In this document: positions 55,768 through 63,875 of the stretch, piece after piece
Layout of the letters: the number at the start of each line of letters is the position of its first letter
Numbering within the stretch: the first letter of the stretch is position 1
DNA from: Lentisphaerae bacterium GWF2_38_69
Lineage (GTDB): Bacteria > Verrucomicrobiota > Lentisphaeria > Victivallales > GWF2-38-69
Reading direction: 5' to 3'
Length of the DNA stretch: 64,000 nt
Assembly: GCA_001803205.1 (NCBI GenBank)
Contig: MHBE01000040.1
Span: 62,001-126,000 of the forward strand
Translations under genes and position numbers: made by a program
The notes under the pieces: generated by a model
What the model saw: the letters and a program-made list of their open reading frames with translations, nothing else
What the model was told of the DNA's origin: nothing
Database searches by the model: none

Positions 55768-56376
55768 ATGAAAATAAGTGCACTCCCAAAAGAAATCGAG
55801 AACATAATATCTTTTTTCAAAGAGATACCAGGAATCGGACGAAAAGGCGCGGAAAGAATGATTTTCGCAATGCTGAAATGGCCTCCTGAAAAACTCACTT
55901 CATTTGGCAATCAAATAGCACTGCTTCCTGAAAAAGTAAAAAAATGCTCAGTCTGTTCAAATATTTCTGAATCAGATATCTGCCCTATCTGCGCTTCCCA
56001 TGAAAGAGATCGTTCATTATTATGCATCGTAGAGGATTTTACACAGATTCCACTACTTGAAACAGCTAACTATAAAGGGCTTTACTTTGTCCTTGAAGGG
56101 AAACTCTCTCCTCTCGATGGAATTACTCCTGATTCATTGAAAATAAACAGACTTACAAAACTTATTTCCGATAGCCAAAACCTGAAAGAAGTAATAATAG
56201 CCGTCAGCCAGGATATAGAAGGCCAGGCAACTTCAATATACCTTTCAGGAATAATCAGAAAACTGGGAAAAAGCGTCACCACTCTAGCCAGAGGAATACC
56301 TGCAGGCGCTGATATATCTTTTGCAAATTCAGCTACACTGGCTGCTGCCATAGAAGGAAGGATAACTATCAATTAA
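55768..56376 (+). CDS. recR: Recombination mediator protein RecR
   Basis: 202 aa. The N-terminal HhH ('EIPGIGRKGAERMIFAML') is followed by the C4 zinc finger ('CSVCSNISESDICPIC'), the Toprim domain ('LLCIVEDFTQIPLLE..YKGLYFVLEGKLSPLDGI') and a C-terminal Walker-like part ('RGIPAGADISFANSATLAAAIEGR'). With RecF/RecO it loads RecA on gapped DNA. The gene is 47 bp after ybaB. The length matches RecR (about 200). Confidence 0.96.
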   Translation: MKISALPKEIENIISFFKEIPGIGRKGAERMIFAMLKWPPEKLTSFGNQIALLPEKVKKCSVCSNISESDICPICASHERDRSLLCIVEDFTQIPLLETANYKGLYFVLEGKLSPLDGITPDSLKINRLTKLISDSQNLKEVIIAVSQDIEGQATSIYLSGIIRKLGKSVTTLARGIPAGADISFANSATLAAAIEGRITIN

Positions 56377-56464
56377 TAACAATCTGCCTTATTCAGGATA
56401 TGACGCAGAACAGCATACAATTCCAGCAAGTTAGAATAATTAAATCCATTCTTTCCTATGGACT

Positions 56465-57559
56465 TTATATTTTAGTATTTTTAATGCTGCTGTTTAGTGG
56501 AACTTCAATAACATTTTTAAATAGGAAGGCAAAATAAAACTCATTATCATTCTTAATTCTTATATGCCTGCTTCTTATAATCTTAATGTTATTATGACTA
56601 TCAAAGACACTGAATTCAAACATTTGATCATTTTTTGGCTTGGACATAATGTTTGTAATAATGCCAATATCATCTGGGTGAATTATTTTTAAAAATTCTG
56701 TGAGTTTGTTTAATGGTTCCAATTGAAATCCATCAAAAACCCTTTTAAAACATTCGTTTACATAAAGTATTTTATTCATTGAGGTCGAATCATAAATTAA
56801 TAAAGCCAGATTTGATATATTAAGGGCCTCTTCCATCAATCTTCTGCCGATTTCCTCCTGTCTTCTTAAAGTAATATCAGTTATTATGCTTATGGTGCCT
56901 TCTATTTTAGATTCAATATTTTGTATTCCTCTTTTATACAATATTCCCCACTTAGCTCTTCTTGTTCCTGGGATATAATTTTCAGTTGTGACTTCGTTTT
57001 CATTTCCCAACAATATGGATTCTTCGAGCTTTTTATGGAACAACGCCTCAGACTTCGAAAAGAAATCAAAGTCGGTTTTTCCTTTGATGGGATATTTTTC
57101 ATCCAGTTTTAAATTATGGAAAAAAGCTTTATTTGCAGCAATATATTTACCTTCGTTGTCTTTGATATAACAGATTTGATGCATAGAATCCATAATGACT
57201 TTCAAGGTAAAAGTAGAGTTTAAGAGGGAATGAGTTAAGAATTTCGCAGAATTAACTATGTTGCTAAAAGCTTTTTCTGCAAGCGGCGAAGACGATTCAA
57301 GGTTTTTCAGAGAAGCGTCAATTTGTATTTCCAGAGATTTATCTGCTGTTATTCTGTTCGATGGCAAATCCGAAATAACTGTTGCGTCAACATTTAGGAT
57401 AGAAGCCAGTTTTCTAGTTATCGTTTCTGAAGGAACTCTTTTCCCTTTTTCCCATGCCCATACTGTAGCCCTTGTGACGCCTAACTCCTTAGCCAAAGCT
57501 ACAGTAGTAAATCTGTTCCTCTTTCTAATAGTTACGAATGCATCGGTTATAAATTTCAT
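56465..57559 (-). CDS. XRE-type HTH regulator with two PAS domains
   Basis: About 364 aa. The N-terminal HTH_3 is 'FTTVALAKELGVTRATVWAW' followed by 'EKGKRVP'. PAS-A at about 120-225 ('CYIKDNEGKYIAANKAFF', 'KGKTDFDFFSKSEALFHKKL', 'IEGTISIITDITLRRQEE') is a PAS_4-type fold; PAS-B is at about 240-345 ('LLIYDSTSMNKILYVNECF'). I move the start to ATG 57559, with a GAGGGACAG Shine-Dalgarno, because the track's extra 19 residues are translated from the palindromic operator candidate at 57602. It resembles the regulator at 34084 in layout and is divergent from the isochorismatase-MFS pair, which it probably controls (inference). Confidence 0.8.
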   Translation of the reverse strand: MKFITDAFVTIRKRNRFTTVALAKELGVTRATVWAWEKGKRVPSETITRKLASILNVDATVISDLPSNRITADKSLEIQIDASLKNLESSSPLAEKAFSNIVNSAKFLTHSLLNSTFTLKVIMDSMHQICYIKDNEGKYIAANKAFFHNLKLDEKYPIKGKTDFDFFSKSEALFHKKLEESILLGNENEVTTENYIPGTRRAKWGILYKRGIQNIESKIEGTISIITDITLRRQEEIGRRLMEEALNISNLALLIYDSTSMNKILYVNECFKRVFDGFQLEPLNKLTEFLKIIHPDDIGIITNIMSKPKNDQMFEFSVFDSHNNIKIIRSRHIRIKNDNEFYFAFLFKNVIEVPLNSSIKNTKI

Positions 57560-57601
57560 TGACTGTCCCTCTTTTTTATCACAATAATATACTTTTATGT
57601 A

Positions 57602-57616
57602 ATGTATATTATACAT
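57602..57616. promoter_or_regulatory. Perfect palindrome, candidate operator
   Basis: ATGTATA-T-TATACAT is a perfect 15-bp palindrome in the 165-bp region between the divergent XRE-PAS regulator and the exported hydrolase. HTH_3 dimers bind such sites, so this is the best candidate for autoregulation and control of the divergent operon. Confidence 0.45.
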
Positions 57617-57724
57617 ATTAGTATTTTATTATCAATATATGTTTTCTTTTTATACCTTTGAAGGAAACACGATATTTATTAAGTCTCAGTGTTTTATAAA
57701 GTTAATAAAATAAGGAGATACAAT

Positions 57725-58480
57725 ATGAAAAAGATGCTTACAACAATAATTCTCAGTGCTATTTGCTGTTTCAATGCTTTTGCTGGCACTGTGGCAAACT
57801 CTAAACCAGTTTGGGCTCTTTCTAAGGCAGAAACGCCTCAAAAGGCAGGACAAGTTTCTAAGAAAGGAACTGCCTTGCTTATTATTGATGTTCAGAATTT
57901 CTGCTGCAACAAAAAAGGGATTTTGGGAGGAAATACTCTTCAATGGAAATATATAGAGGACAATAAAGTTATTGCCAATATCCAAAGGGCAATAAAAAAG
58001 GCAAGAGAATCAAATGTTCCGGTTATCTATATCGCAAGCTCTCTTGATACCAGAATAATGCCTGATACAGACCTTTTTAAAGCCATAAAAGCAAAGATGG
58101 AAAAACTGAATTTATCACAAAAGGAATTGGCATGGAATTGGGAAGTGGTTGACGGAATACAACCAAATAAAAACGATATAATAGTGCACAAGGGTAACTG
58201 GTGTAATGCTTTTATAGATACAGATTTAAGAACAATTACTGAATCCATGGGAATAAAAAGGCTCATCATAACTGGAGCAGTAGAACCTGCTTGTGTATAT
58301 GCCACTTTCATGGGCGCATTTGATGATGGAATTGAACCGATTGTCCTTTCGGATTGTACTATTCCAGCAGGCTCAGATAAAGAAACCCAGGACAAAATTC
58401 ATAATTTCTCTATAGATACATTTTATCCATTAATGGGTGGGGAAGTAACTACTTCTGAATTTTTAAGATTTATGGAGTAA
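57725..58480 (+). CDS. Exported isochorismatase-family cysteine hydrolase
   Basis: About 251 aa with a signal peptide ('MLTTIILSAICCFNAFAG'), unusual for this normally cytosolic family. The catalytic triad positions are visible: Asp in 'ALLIIDVQNFCC', Lys in 'DIIVHKGNWCNAFIDTDL' and Cys in 'ITGAVEPACVYATFMGAFDD', with a cis-peptide-like 'GAVEPAC'. Family members hydrolyse vinyl ethers, nicotinamide, carbamoyl groups or peptide-like amides. The start at ATG 57725 has an AAGGAGA Shine-Dalgarno at 57713. It is followed after 8 bp by an MFS exporter, forming a two-gene operon. Confidence 0.88.
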   Translation: MKKMLTTIILSAICCFNAFAGTVANSKPVWALSKAETPQKAGQVSKKGTALLIIDVQNFCCNKKGILGGNTLQWKYIEDNKVIANIQRAIKKARESNVPVIYIASSLDTRIMPDTDLFKAIKAKMEKLNLSQKELAWNWEVVDGIQPNKNDIIVHKGNWCNAFIDTDLRTITESMGIKRLIITGAVEPACVYATFMGAFDDGIEPIVLSDCTIPAGSDKETQDKIHNFSIDTFYPLMGGEVTTSEFLRFME

Positions 58481-58488
58481 GACTTAAT

Positions 58489-59712
58489 ATGAAAACTGAA
58501 AAAATTAAATTAATTACATATGTGTTTCTTCTTATCCAGGCTGTCGGCTGCGCTTCCACGGATATATTTCTTCCTTCTTTGCCTAAGCTTGGAAAGGAAT
58601 TTTGTGCTTCTGTGCCAGTAGTTAACCTTACAATCAGTCTTTTTGCTGCAGGAATGGCTATCGGATGTTTGTTTACAGGTTATATAAGCGATCGAATAGG
58701 CAGGAGATCTACTTTTCTCTGGAGCAATGTTTTATATTTTATAGTCTCATTATTAATATCTACAACTTTCTATATATGGCCTATGATCATACTGCGTTTT
58801 ATTCAGGGGTTGACAGTAGCAGGCCCTATGATAGTTTGTCGACAGATAGTAAAAGAATCATTTCCTAAGGACACACATTTAAACGCTTTTGCTACTCTTT
58901 CCATAGGAGCTTTTCTTTCTCCCGCTGTAGCACCGATAATAGGAGCTTATATAGTCCACTACATATCATGGAGATTCTGCTTTATTCTTCCTGCCTTATT
59001 TATTGCAACCCTAGTTTTCTTCTCAAGAAAAATCATTCCCGAAACAGTAACAGATTATAAAAAAATTCCAGACATTTCAAAAATAGCAGGAGATTTTAAA
59101 TGCTTTGCCTCATCAGACATTTATATCTTATATGTACTTATCATTATCAGTATTTTCGGCGCGTATTTTTCATTTATTTCACTGTCAAGCGAAATATATG
59201 TGGTAAAACTTCATCTCTCGATCTTGCTTTATTCCAAGATATTCCTGCTTCTGGCGCTATCGTATCTTGCTGGAAACACACTGATGGGTTTTTTAGATAA
59301 AAAAAAGTGGGGTGTAAATAAAATAATTAAAACCGGAATTGCGTGTGCCGTTGCTGGAGCTCTCATATTTTTGATGAGTTTATTTTTTAAGGAGACTCTT
59401 CAGAAAATATTCCTTATTACTTTAGCAGCATCTTTCATCAGAATGGCTTATGCTTGTGCCGTAAATCCGATTGCATCACACTTGATGAGTATTTTTCCTG
59501 AAAAAAGCGGATTTGCTTTGGGCTTTTTCCTCTTCTCAATATTAATGTCTGGTTCAATATGCAGCGCTATTGCATCTCTGATGCATTCAAATCTACTTTT
59601 TGGAATGACCTTGATTACAGTTATACTCATCTTAATATCATTAGCAGCCTACATGATTATATCGGTAAAAACTAAGAACCAAAAAATTGTCAAAGCTGAT
59701 TTAAATTCTTAA
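58489..59712 (+). CDS. MFS drug-resistance transporter, Bcr/CflA family
   Basis: A 407-aa 12-TM exporter of the DHA1 type ('STDIFLPSLPKLGKEF' N-terminus, motif A 'GYISDRIGRRSTFLW', motif C-like 'LSPAVAPIIGAYIVHYISWR' in TM5). Bcr/CflA proteins export bicyclomycin, sulfonamides, chloramphenicol or small metabolites. It lies 8 bp after the exported hydrolase, and a broken paralogue is at 825-1488. The coupling suggests it exports the hydrolase substrate or product; inference. Confidence 0.88.
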   Translation: MKTEKIKLITYVFLLIQAVGCASTDIFLPSLPKLGKEFCASVPVVNLTISLFAAGMAIGCLFTGYISDRIGRRSTFLWSNVLYFIVSLLISTTFYIWPMIILRFIQGLTVAGPMIVCRQIVKESFPKDTHLNAFATLSIGAFLSPAVAPIIGAYIVHYISWRFCFILPALFIATLVFFSRKIIPETVTDYKKIPDISKIAGDFKCFASSDIYILYVLIIISIFGAYFSFISLSSEIYVVKLHLSILLYSKIFLLLALSYLAGNTLMGFLDKKKWGVNKIIKTGIACAVAGALIFLMSLFFKETLQKIFLITLAASFIRMAYACAVNPIASHLMSIFPEKSGFALGFFLFSILMSGSICSAIASLMHSNLLFGMTLITVILILISLAAYMIISVKTKNQKIVKADLNS

Positions 59713-59838
59713 AATCTTATCACCGTTTATAACAGAAAAGTGCAAAGTAGCTACCGCAGGAAAATCGGAATTGGTCTGAATTTCGAGAAAGGGAACCGAT
59801 AGGCTACTTGTTCTAAGCGAAGCTGGGTTCCGCATAGG
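59713..59838. other. Structured convergent intergenic stretch of unknown role
   Basis: Between the convergent MFS and cls stops, AAGTAGC (about 59755) pairs with GCTACTT (about 59805), enclosing an inner AATCGG / CCGAT pairing. Two short similar words, 'CCGATAGGCTA' and 'CCGCATAGGCTA', occur 25-40 bp apart. It has no ORF and matches no RNA family that I recognise. It could be a bidirectional terminator or an old repeat. Confidence 0.3.
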
Positions 59839-61341
59839 CTATAAGACAGGAGTAAAAAGAGAGCATAAGTTTTCCAGAAATCTCTGATACAAACTAATGT
59901 TTAACCTGTCTGAGTATGTAACTTCCTGAGACTCTGCAAGTTCCTTCTGGAATTGCCTATGTAGCTGATAAGCAAAATTCCCACTTTCCACAGTAAAGTC
60001 AAGCTCATAATTGAGCCTGAAACTTCTCATGTCGCAATTACTTGACCCCATTATTGCCCATTTCCCGTCAATAAGAGCCGCCTTCGCGTGAGAAAACATT
60101 CCTTTCTTTTCAAACACCCTTATATTCGCACGGATAATGGTATCGTAAATACCTCTTGAAGCATATCTTACATACCAGTGATTATTGTTCAGCGGAATTA
60201 TAATTTTAACATCCACTCCTCTGGCAGCAGTTAAACATATCGCTTCAATAAAAGATTTATCAGGCACAAAATATGGAGTAATAATCCATAGAGATTTTTT
60301 CGACATGGAAGCCGCGGTCATGAAGAGTTTTTTTGAAGCCTCGTACGATTGACCTGGTCCTGAGGGAATGACTCTCAGCACGGACTCACCCATGTTTTCA
60401 GGAGGAAGAAAATAATCTCCGTGCTCCAAAAGGATTTCAGGATCGATTCTGGCCACATATGACCAGTCCTTTAGGAAAGCAAACTGCAGCTCTCCGACTG
60501 AAGGGCCTCTTACTTCACAATGCAGATCATGAATGTATTTAGCTTTTAAGGTAGCATCATTTTCAGAACTGATGTTAATTCCTCCGATAAAAGCGACTTT
60601 CCCATCACAGATAAGAAGTTTTCTGTGGTTTCTCAATTGAATGCGGTATGGAGCAAAAAGATTAAATTTTGAAAAAGCTTTTACTTCAAAATTTTTATTA
60701 TTTCTGCTCCATTTTTTAAAAAAATGACGAGAATAAGCATTTGAGCTTCCAAGTCTGTCAAATATAACTTTTACTCTAACCCCTTCTTCTCTGGATTTTC
60801 TTTCAAGAGCATCAAAAATTTTGTTGCCTATTTCGTCATCATTAATGATAAAAGACTGCAGGTGTATATGCTTCTTTGTTTTTTCAATCGCATCAAGCAT
60901 TTTAGGATAGGCGCTAGTCCCGTCTTCCAACAAATTTATGCTGTTGCCAGTCGTAGGAAATGTATTTGGAAGAAGCCTGTCTAGAAGAGACATATAACTA
61001 TCTTCCGGTGATTTATAGTTAAATTCCATTATACCTGCAATGTATGAAAGAAAAGCCCCGCCTTCGATTTCTTGTTTGGCATCGGTCATCTTTTTGTTGA
61101 CCTTATCAATTTTTATCGCAGTGGTTTTTAACCGATTTATGCCTAGGAACAGGTAGAAAAATATTCCAAGAAGAGGTAAGTCAATTACAATAAATATCCA
61201 GAGAATAGCACTTGCAGGTTCATCATACTTATTAGCCAGAATGTGCAGTATAGTAATACCATCTAGCATGATAAGCACTATCAGGCAAACCAGCCACATC
61301 TCAAATGAAAGTTCCTTAGCAAAGAAGAAATCGATTATCAT
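59839..61341 (-). CDS. cls: Cardiolipin synthase (PLD superfamily)
   Basis: 500 aa. Two N-terminal TM helices ('WLVCLIVLIMLDGITIL', 'ILWIFIVIDLPLLGIFFYL') precede two PLD half-sites: 'NHRKLLICDGKVAFIGGINI' (H-x-K-x4-D) and 'SHAKAALIDGKWAIMGSSNC' with 'DMRSFRLNYEL'. The domain order and length match bacterial Cls (about 480-510), which condenses two phosphatidylglycerols into cardiolipin at the inner membrane. It starts 68 bp from the divergent EEP gene, giving a shared promoter region. The PLD fragment at 3-479 belongs to a different gene. Confidence 0.93.
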   Translation of the reverse strand: MIIDFFFAKELSFEMWLVCLIVLIMLDGITILHILANKYDEPASAILWIFIVIDLPLLGIFFYLFLGINRLKTTAIKIDKVNKKMTDAKQEIEGGAFLSYIAGIMEFNYKSPEDSYMSLLDRLLPNTFPTTGNSINLLEDGTSAYPKMLDAIEKTKKHIHLQSFIINDDEIGNKIFDALERKSREEGVRVKVIFDRLGSSNAYSRHFFKKWSRNNKNFEVKAFSKFNLFAPYRIQLRNHRKLLICDGKVAFIGGINISSENDATLKAKYIHDLHCEVRGPSVGELQFAFLKDWSYVARIDPEILLEHGDYFLPPENMGESVLRVIPSGPGQSYEASKKLFMTAASMSKKSLWIITPYFVPDKSFIEAICLTAARGVDVKIIIPLNNNHWYVRYASRGIYDTIIRANIRVFEKKGMFSHAKAALIDGKWAIMGSSNCDMRSFRLNYELDFTVESGNFAYQLHRQFQKELAESQEVTYSDRLNISLYQRFLENLCSLFTPVL

Positions 61342-61424
61342 ATTGCAAAATCAGCTGAAATTTGTTAATCTTTATTTATATTAGAGAAGTTTTCAATTAA
61401 AAGTTACATGTGGAGAGCATTATA

Positions 61425-62165
61425 GTGCACCGTGTATTGATATACAATATGGCTTATGCCACGGGAGCGCCTAAAAGCCTTCCTGACAGTATCCTTAATA
61501 TTTCCAGATATTTCATGCCCACACGGAGGAACCTCAATAATATAAGCCGGTTTATAAACTCGCAAAAAGCTGATGTCATCGGCCTTATCGAAGTTGATAC
61601 CGGTTCATACAGATCGGAAAATGTTAATCAGGCTGCCAGAATCAGCAAACATCTAAGCAATTTTCATCATTCAACTACAAAATACGGAGACTCTCTGACA
61701 GGCAGAGTTTTGCCAATATTAAGCTCGCAGGGCAACGCTGTGCTAACAAGAGATAGAGAATCAAACAGCATATACCATTATTTCCCCAGCGGATTCAAGA
61801 GACTTGTAATCGAACTAGATATGGGCTTATACAGATTCTTCCTGCTGCATCTTGCCTTATCCAAAAGAGTCAGACAGATACAGTTAAATCACATCGCCAA
61901 TCTGCTTCACACAAATAGAAACAGGCCGTTCATCATCGGAGGTGATTTCAATACTTTCGGAGGAACAAGAGAAATCGAATCTATCTGCCAGGAACTGAAC
62001 CTGATCAACCCCAACTCAAACAATATGCCGACCTTTCCTGCCTGGGAACCAAAACATCAAATAGACTTTATACTTTGCTCCAAAGAGGTCAAAATAGTTA
62101 ATTTTACTATTCCTGAAGTAAAGCTTTCCGATCATCTTCCGGTAGTTCTTGACTTCGATATTTAG
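61425..62165 (+). CDS. Endonuclease/exonuclease/phosphatase (EEP) family protein
   Basis: About 246 aa with the EEP fold: 'VIGLIEVDTGSYR' (metal Glu), 'QGNAVLTRD', 'HLALSKRVRQIQ', 'FIIGGDFNTFGGTREI' (catalytic Asp/Asn) and 'VKLSDHLPVVLDF' (catalytic Asp-His). It has no signal peptide or membrane anchor. I place the start at GTG 61425, which has a GGAGAG Shine-Dalgarno 8 bp upstream; the track start at GTG 61410 lies before that site. The substrate could be a phosphodiester lipid head group or nucleic acid. Its divergence from cls may link it to phospholipid turnover (inference). Confidence 0.85.
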   Translation: MHRVLIYNMAYATGAPKSLPDSILNISRYFMPTRRNLNNISRFINSQKADVIGLIEVDTGSYRSENVNQAARISKHLSNFHHSTTKYGDSLTGRVLPILSSQGNAVLTRDRESNSIYHYFPSGFKRLVIELDMGLYRFFLLHLALSKRVRQIQLNHIANLLHTNRNRPFIIGGDFNTFGGTREIESICQELNLINPNSNNMPTFPAWEPKHQIDFILCSKEVKIVNFTIPEVKLSDHLPVVLDFDI

Positions 62166-62224
62166 TTTTCATCTCATTCCTCCATTTTTTCAGCAATATC
62201 AACTCTGGTAATGTTGCGAAAATA

Positions 62225-62243
62225 AATGTTATAATGTAACATT
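62225..62243 (+). promoter_or_regulatory. Zur-box-like operator upstream of the metal ABC transporter
   Basis: AATGTTATA-A-TGTAACATT is a 9-1-9 inverted repeat with one mismatch, very close to the enterobacterial Zur consensus (AATGTTATA-N-TATAACATT). It lies 28 bp before the znuA-like ATG, overlapping the probable promoter. This strongly suggests zinc-dependent repression by a Fur-family protein. Confidence 0.75.
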
Positions 62244-62271
62244 GAGTAAAATTAGAAAATAAGGATAAGCA

Positions 62272-63171
62272 ATGATTTCTTTCCTTTTCAGAAAACTATG
62301 CATTTTAATTTTATTCTGTATTACTTTTGTAAATGTTAACGGAGCCCAAATTGCAGTTTGTTCAGCTGAAAATTTTTACGGCAGCATAGCTAAATCCATC
62401 GGCGGAAAATATGTAAGCGTAACAAGTATTATTTCCAATCCTGACGCCGATCCTCACCTTTTTTCCACATCCCCAAAAACAGCTATGGCTTTAGCCAAAG
62501 CCAATGTAGTTATATACAACGGTGTTGATTATGACCCGTGGATAAACAGCATGTTATCGGTTCTGGATACTAAAACCCGTAAAGATATGATAGTAATAGA
62601 AGTATCAGACCTGGTAAAAATAAATGAAGATGAAAATCCCCATATATGGTATAATCCTGAAACCTTTCCGGTTCTGGCTTTAAAGCTCTCCGAAGTATTT
62701 TCGAAAATCATACCCGATAAAAAAGATTATTTTGAAGACAACCTTGAATCATTTCAAAACAACTACAAACAGGTCTACAAACTCATTGATGCGATAAAAA
62801 GAAATTTTGCCGGAACAGAAGTAACAGCTACTGAACCGGTTTTCGATTACATGGCAGGGATGCTTGGATTCAATATTAAAGGAAAAGATTATCAGTGGAT
62901 CATCATGAACGGGTCAGATCCATCACCGAAAATAACGGCTTCTTTTATCAACTTGCTTAAAAGTAAATCTGTGAAAATATTGTTCTATAATAACCAGGTA
63001 ATAAGCTCTTCTACAAGGAACATGCTTGATATAGCAAAAAGCAGAGGGATTGAGGTTGTAGGTGTTTCTGAAACCATGCCTCTTGATACGGATGCCACGC
63101 AATGGCTGATAAAAACACTCGAATCAGTAAAAACAGCTTTAACTGCAACTAATAAGAAACAAAATCAATGA
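62272..63171 (+). CDS. Zinc/manganese ABC transporter substrate-binding protein (ZnuA-like)
   Basis: 299 aa of the TroA/ZnuA cluster 9 family with a signal peptide ('LCILILFCITFVNVNGA'). Metal ligands expected from the family are visible: His in 'DADPHLFSTSPK', His in 'DENPHIWYNPE', then Glu/Asp in 'VTATEPVFDYM' and the C-lobe. It lacks the His-rich loop typical of many ZnuA proteins. The Zur-like box upstream favours zinc over manganese. It overlaps the ATPase gene by 4 bp (ATGA). Confidence 0.9.
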   Translation: MISFLFRKLCILILFCITFVNVNGAQIAVCSAENFYGSIAKSIGGKYVSVTSIISNPDADPHLFSTSPKTAMALAKANVVIYNGVDYDPWINSMLSVLDTKTRKDMIVIEVSDLVKINEDENPHIWYNPETFPVLALKLSEVFSKIIPDKKDYFEDNLESFQNNYKQVYKLIDAIKRNFAGTEVTATEPVFDYMAGMLGFNIKGKDYQWIIMNGSDPSPKITASFINLLKSKSVKILFYNNQVISSSTRNMLDIAKSRGIEVVGVSETMPLDTDATQWLIKTLESVKTALTATNKKQNQ

Positions 63172-63875
63172 ATCAGAAAAACATAGTAGAAAGTCACCAG
63201 CTATGCATTGGCTATAATAATAAAAGCCTTACAGAGCCTTTTGACTTGAAGCTCAAAGAAAATTGCTGGTATGGTGTTATCGGCGCAAACGGCTCAGGAA
63301 AAACCACCTTCTTTAAAACCCTTCTTGCTGAAATAAAACCGATATCAGGACATCTGCTTATTATGGATTCAGAAATCGGAAAACACAACTGTCATATAGG
63401 TTATATACCACAGGAAAGAGAGCTCAATGCAAATATTCTTACCAGCGCATACTCTATTATATTAAGTTCATACAATGCTCACAGATGGGGAATACCGATA
63501 TATTCAAAAACACTGAAAAAAATAGCTTCAGATATCATAGATACAGTCGGCGCGTCTGATTTCGCTCATAAGCCGTTCAATACTTTGTCAGGCGGCCAGA
63601 AAAAAAGAATTTACCTGGCTCAAGCACTGATAAGTGAAGCTAAACTCCTCCTTATGGACGAACCACTTGCAGACCTTGATCCGCAATCCAAAAAAGGATT
63701 TCTTGATGCTCTGAGAAAAATACACAAGCAAACAACTTTGAGCATGATGATGATTTCACATGATATGCATGAGATAGCCCAGTATCTTGATGCTTTTATT
63801 CATTTTAGAGACAACAAAGTGCATTTCTGCAAAGAAATGCCCTGCATAAAGGAGTCTGCTTATGTGGGAATATGA
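63168..63875 (+). CDS. Metal ABC transporter ATP-binding protein (ZnuC-like)
   Basis: 235 aa ABC ATPase. Walker A 'GANGSGKTTFFKTLL', Q-loop 'IGYIPQERELN', signature 'LSGGQKKRIYLAQAL', Walker B 'LLLMDEPLADLD' and H-loop 'SMMMISHDMHEI' are all intact. It energises zinc or manganese uptake with the neighbouring binding protein and permease. It overlaps both neighbours by a few bases, so all three are translationally coupled. Confidence 0.92.
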   Translation: MNQKNIVESHQLCIGYNNKSLTEPFDLKLKENCWYGVIGANGSGKTTFFKTLLAEIKPISGHLLIMDSEIGKHNCHIGYIPQERELNANILTSAYSIILSSYNAHRWGIPIYSKTLKKIASDIIDTVGASDFAHKPFNTLSGGQKKRIYLAQALISEAKLLLMDEPLADLDPQSKKGFLDALRKIHKQTTLSMMMISHDMHEIAQYLDAFIHFRDNKVHFCKEMPCIKESAYVGI

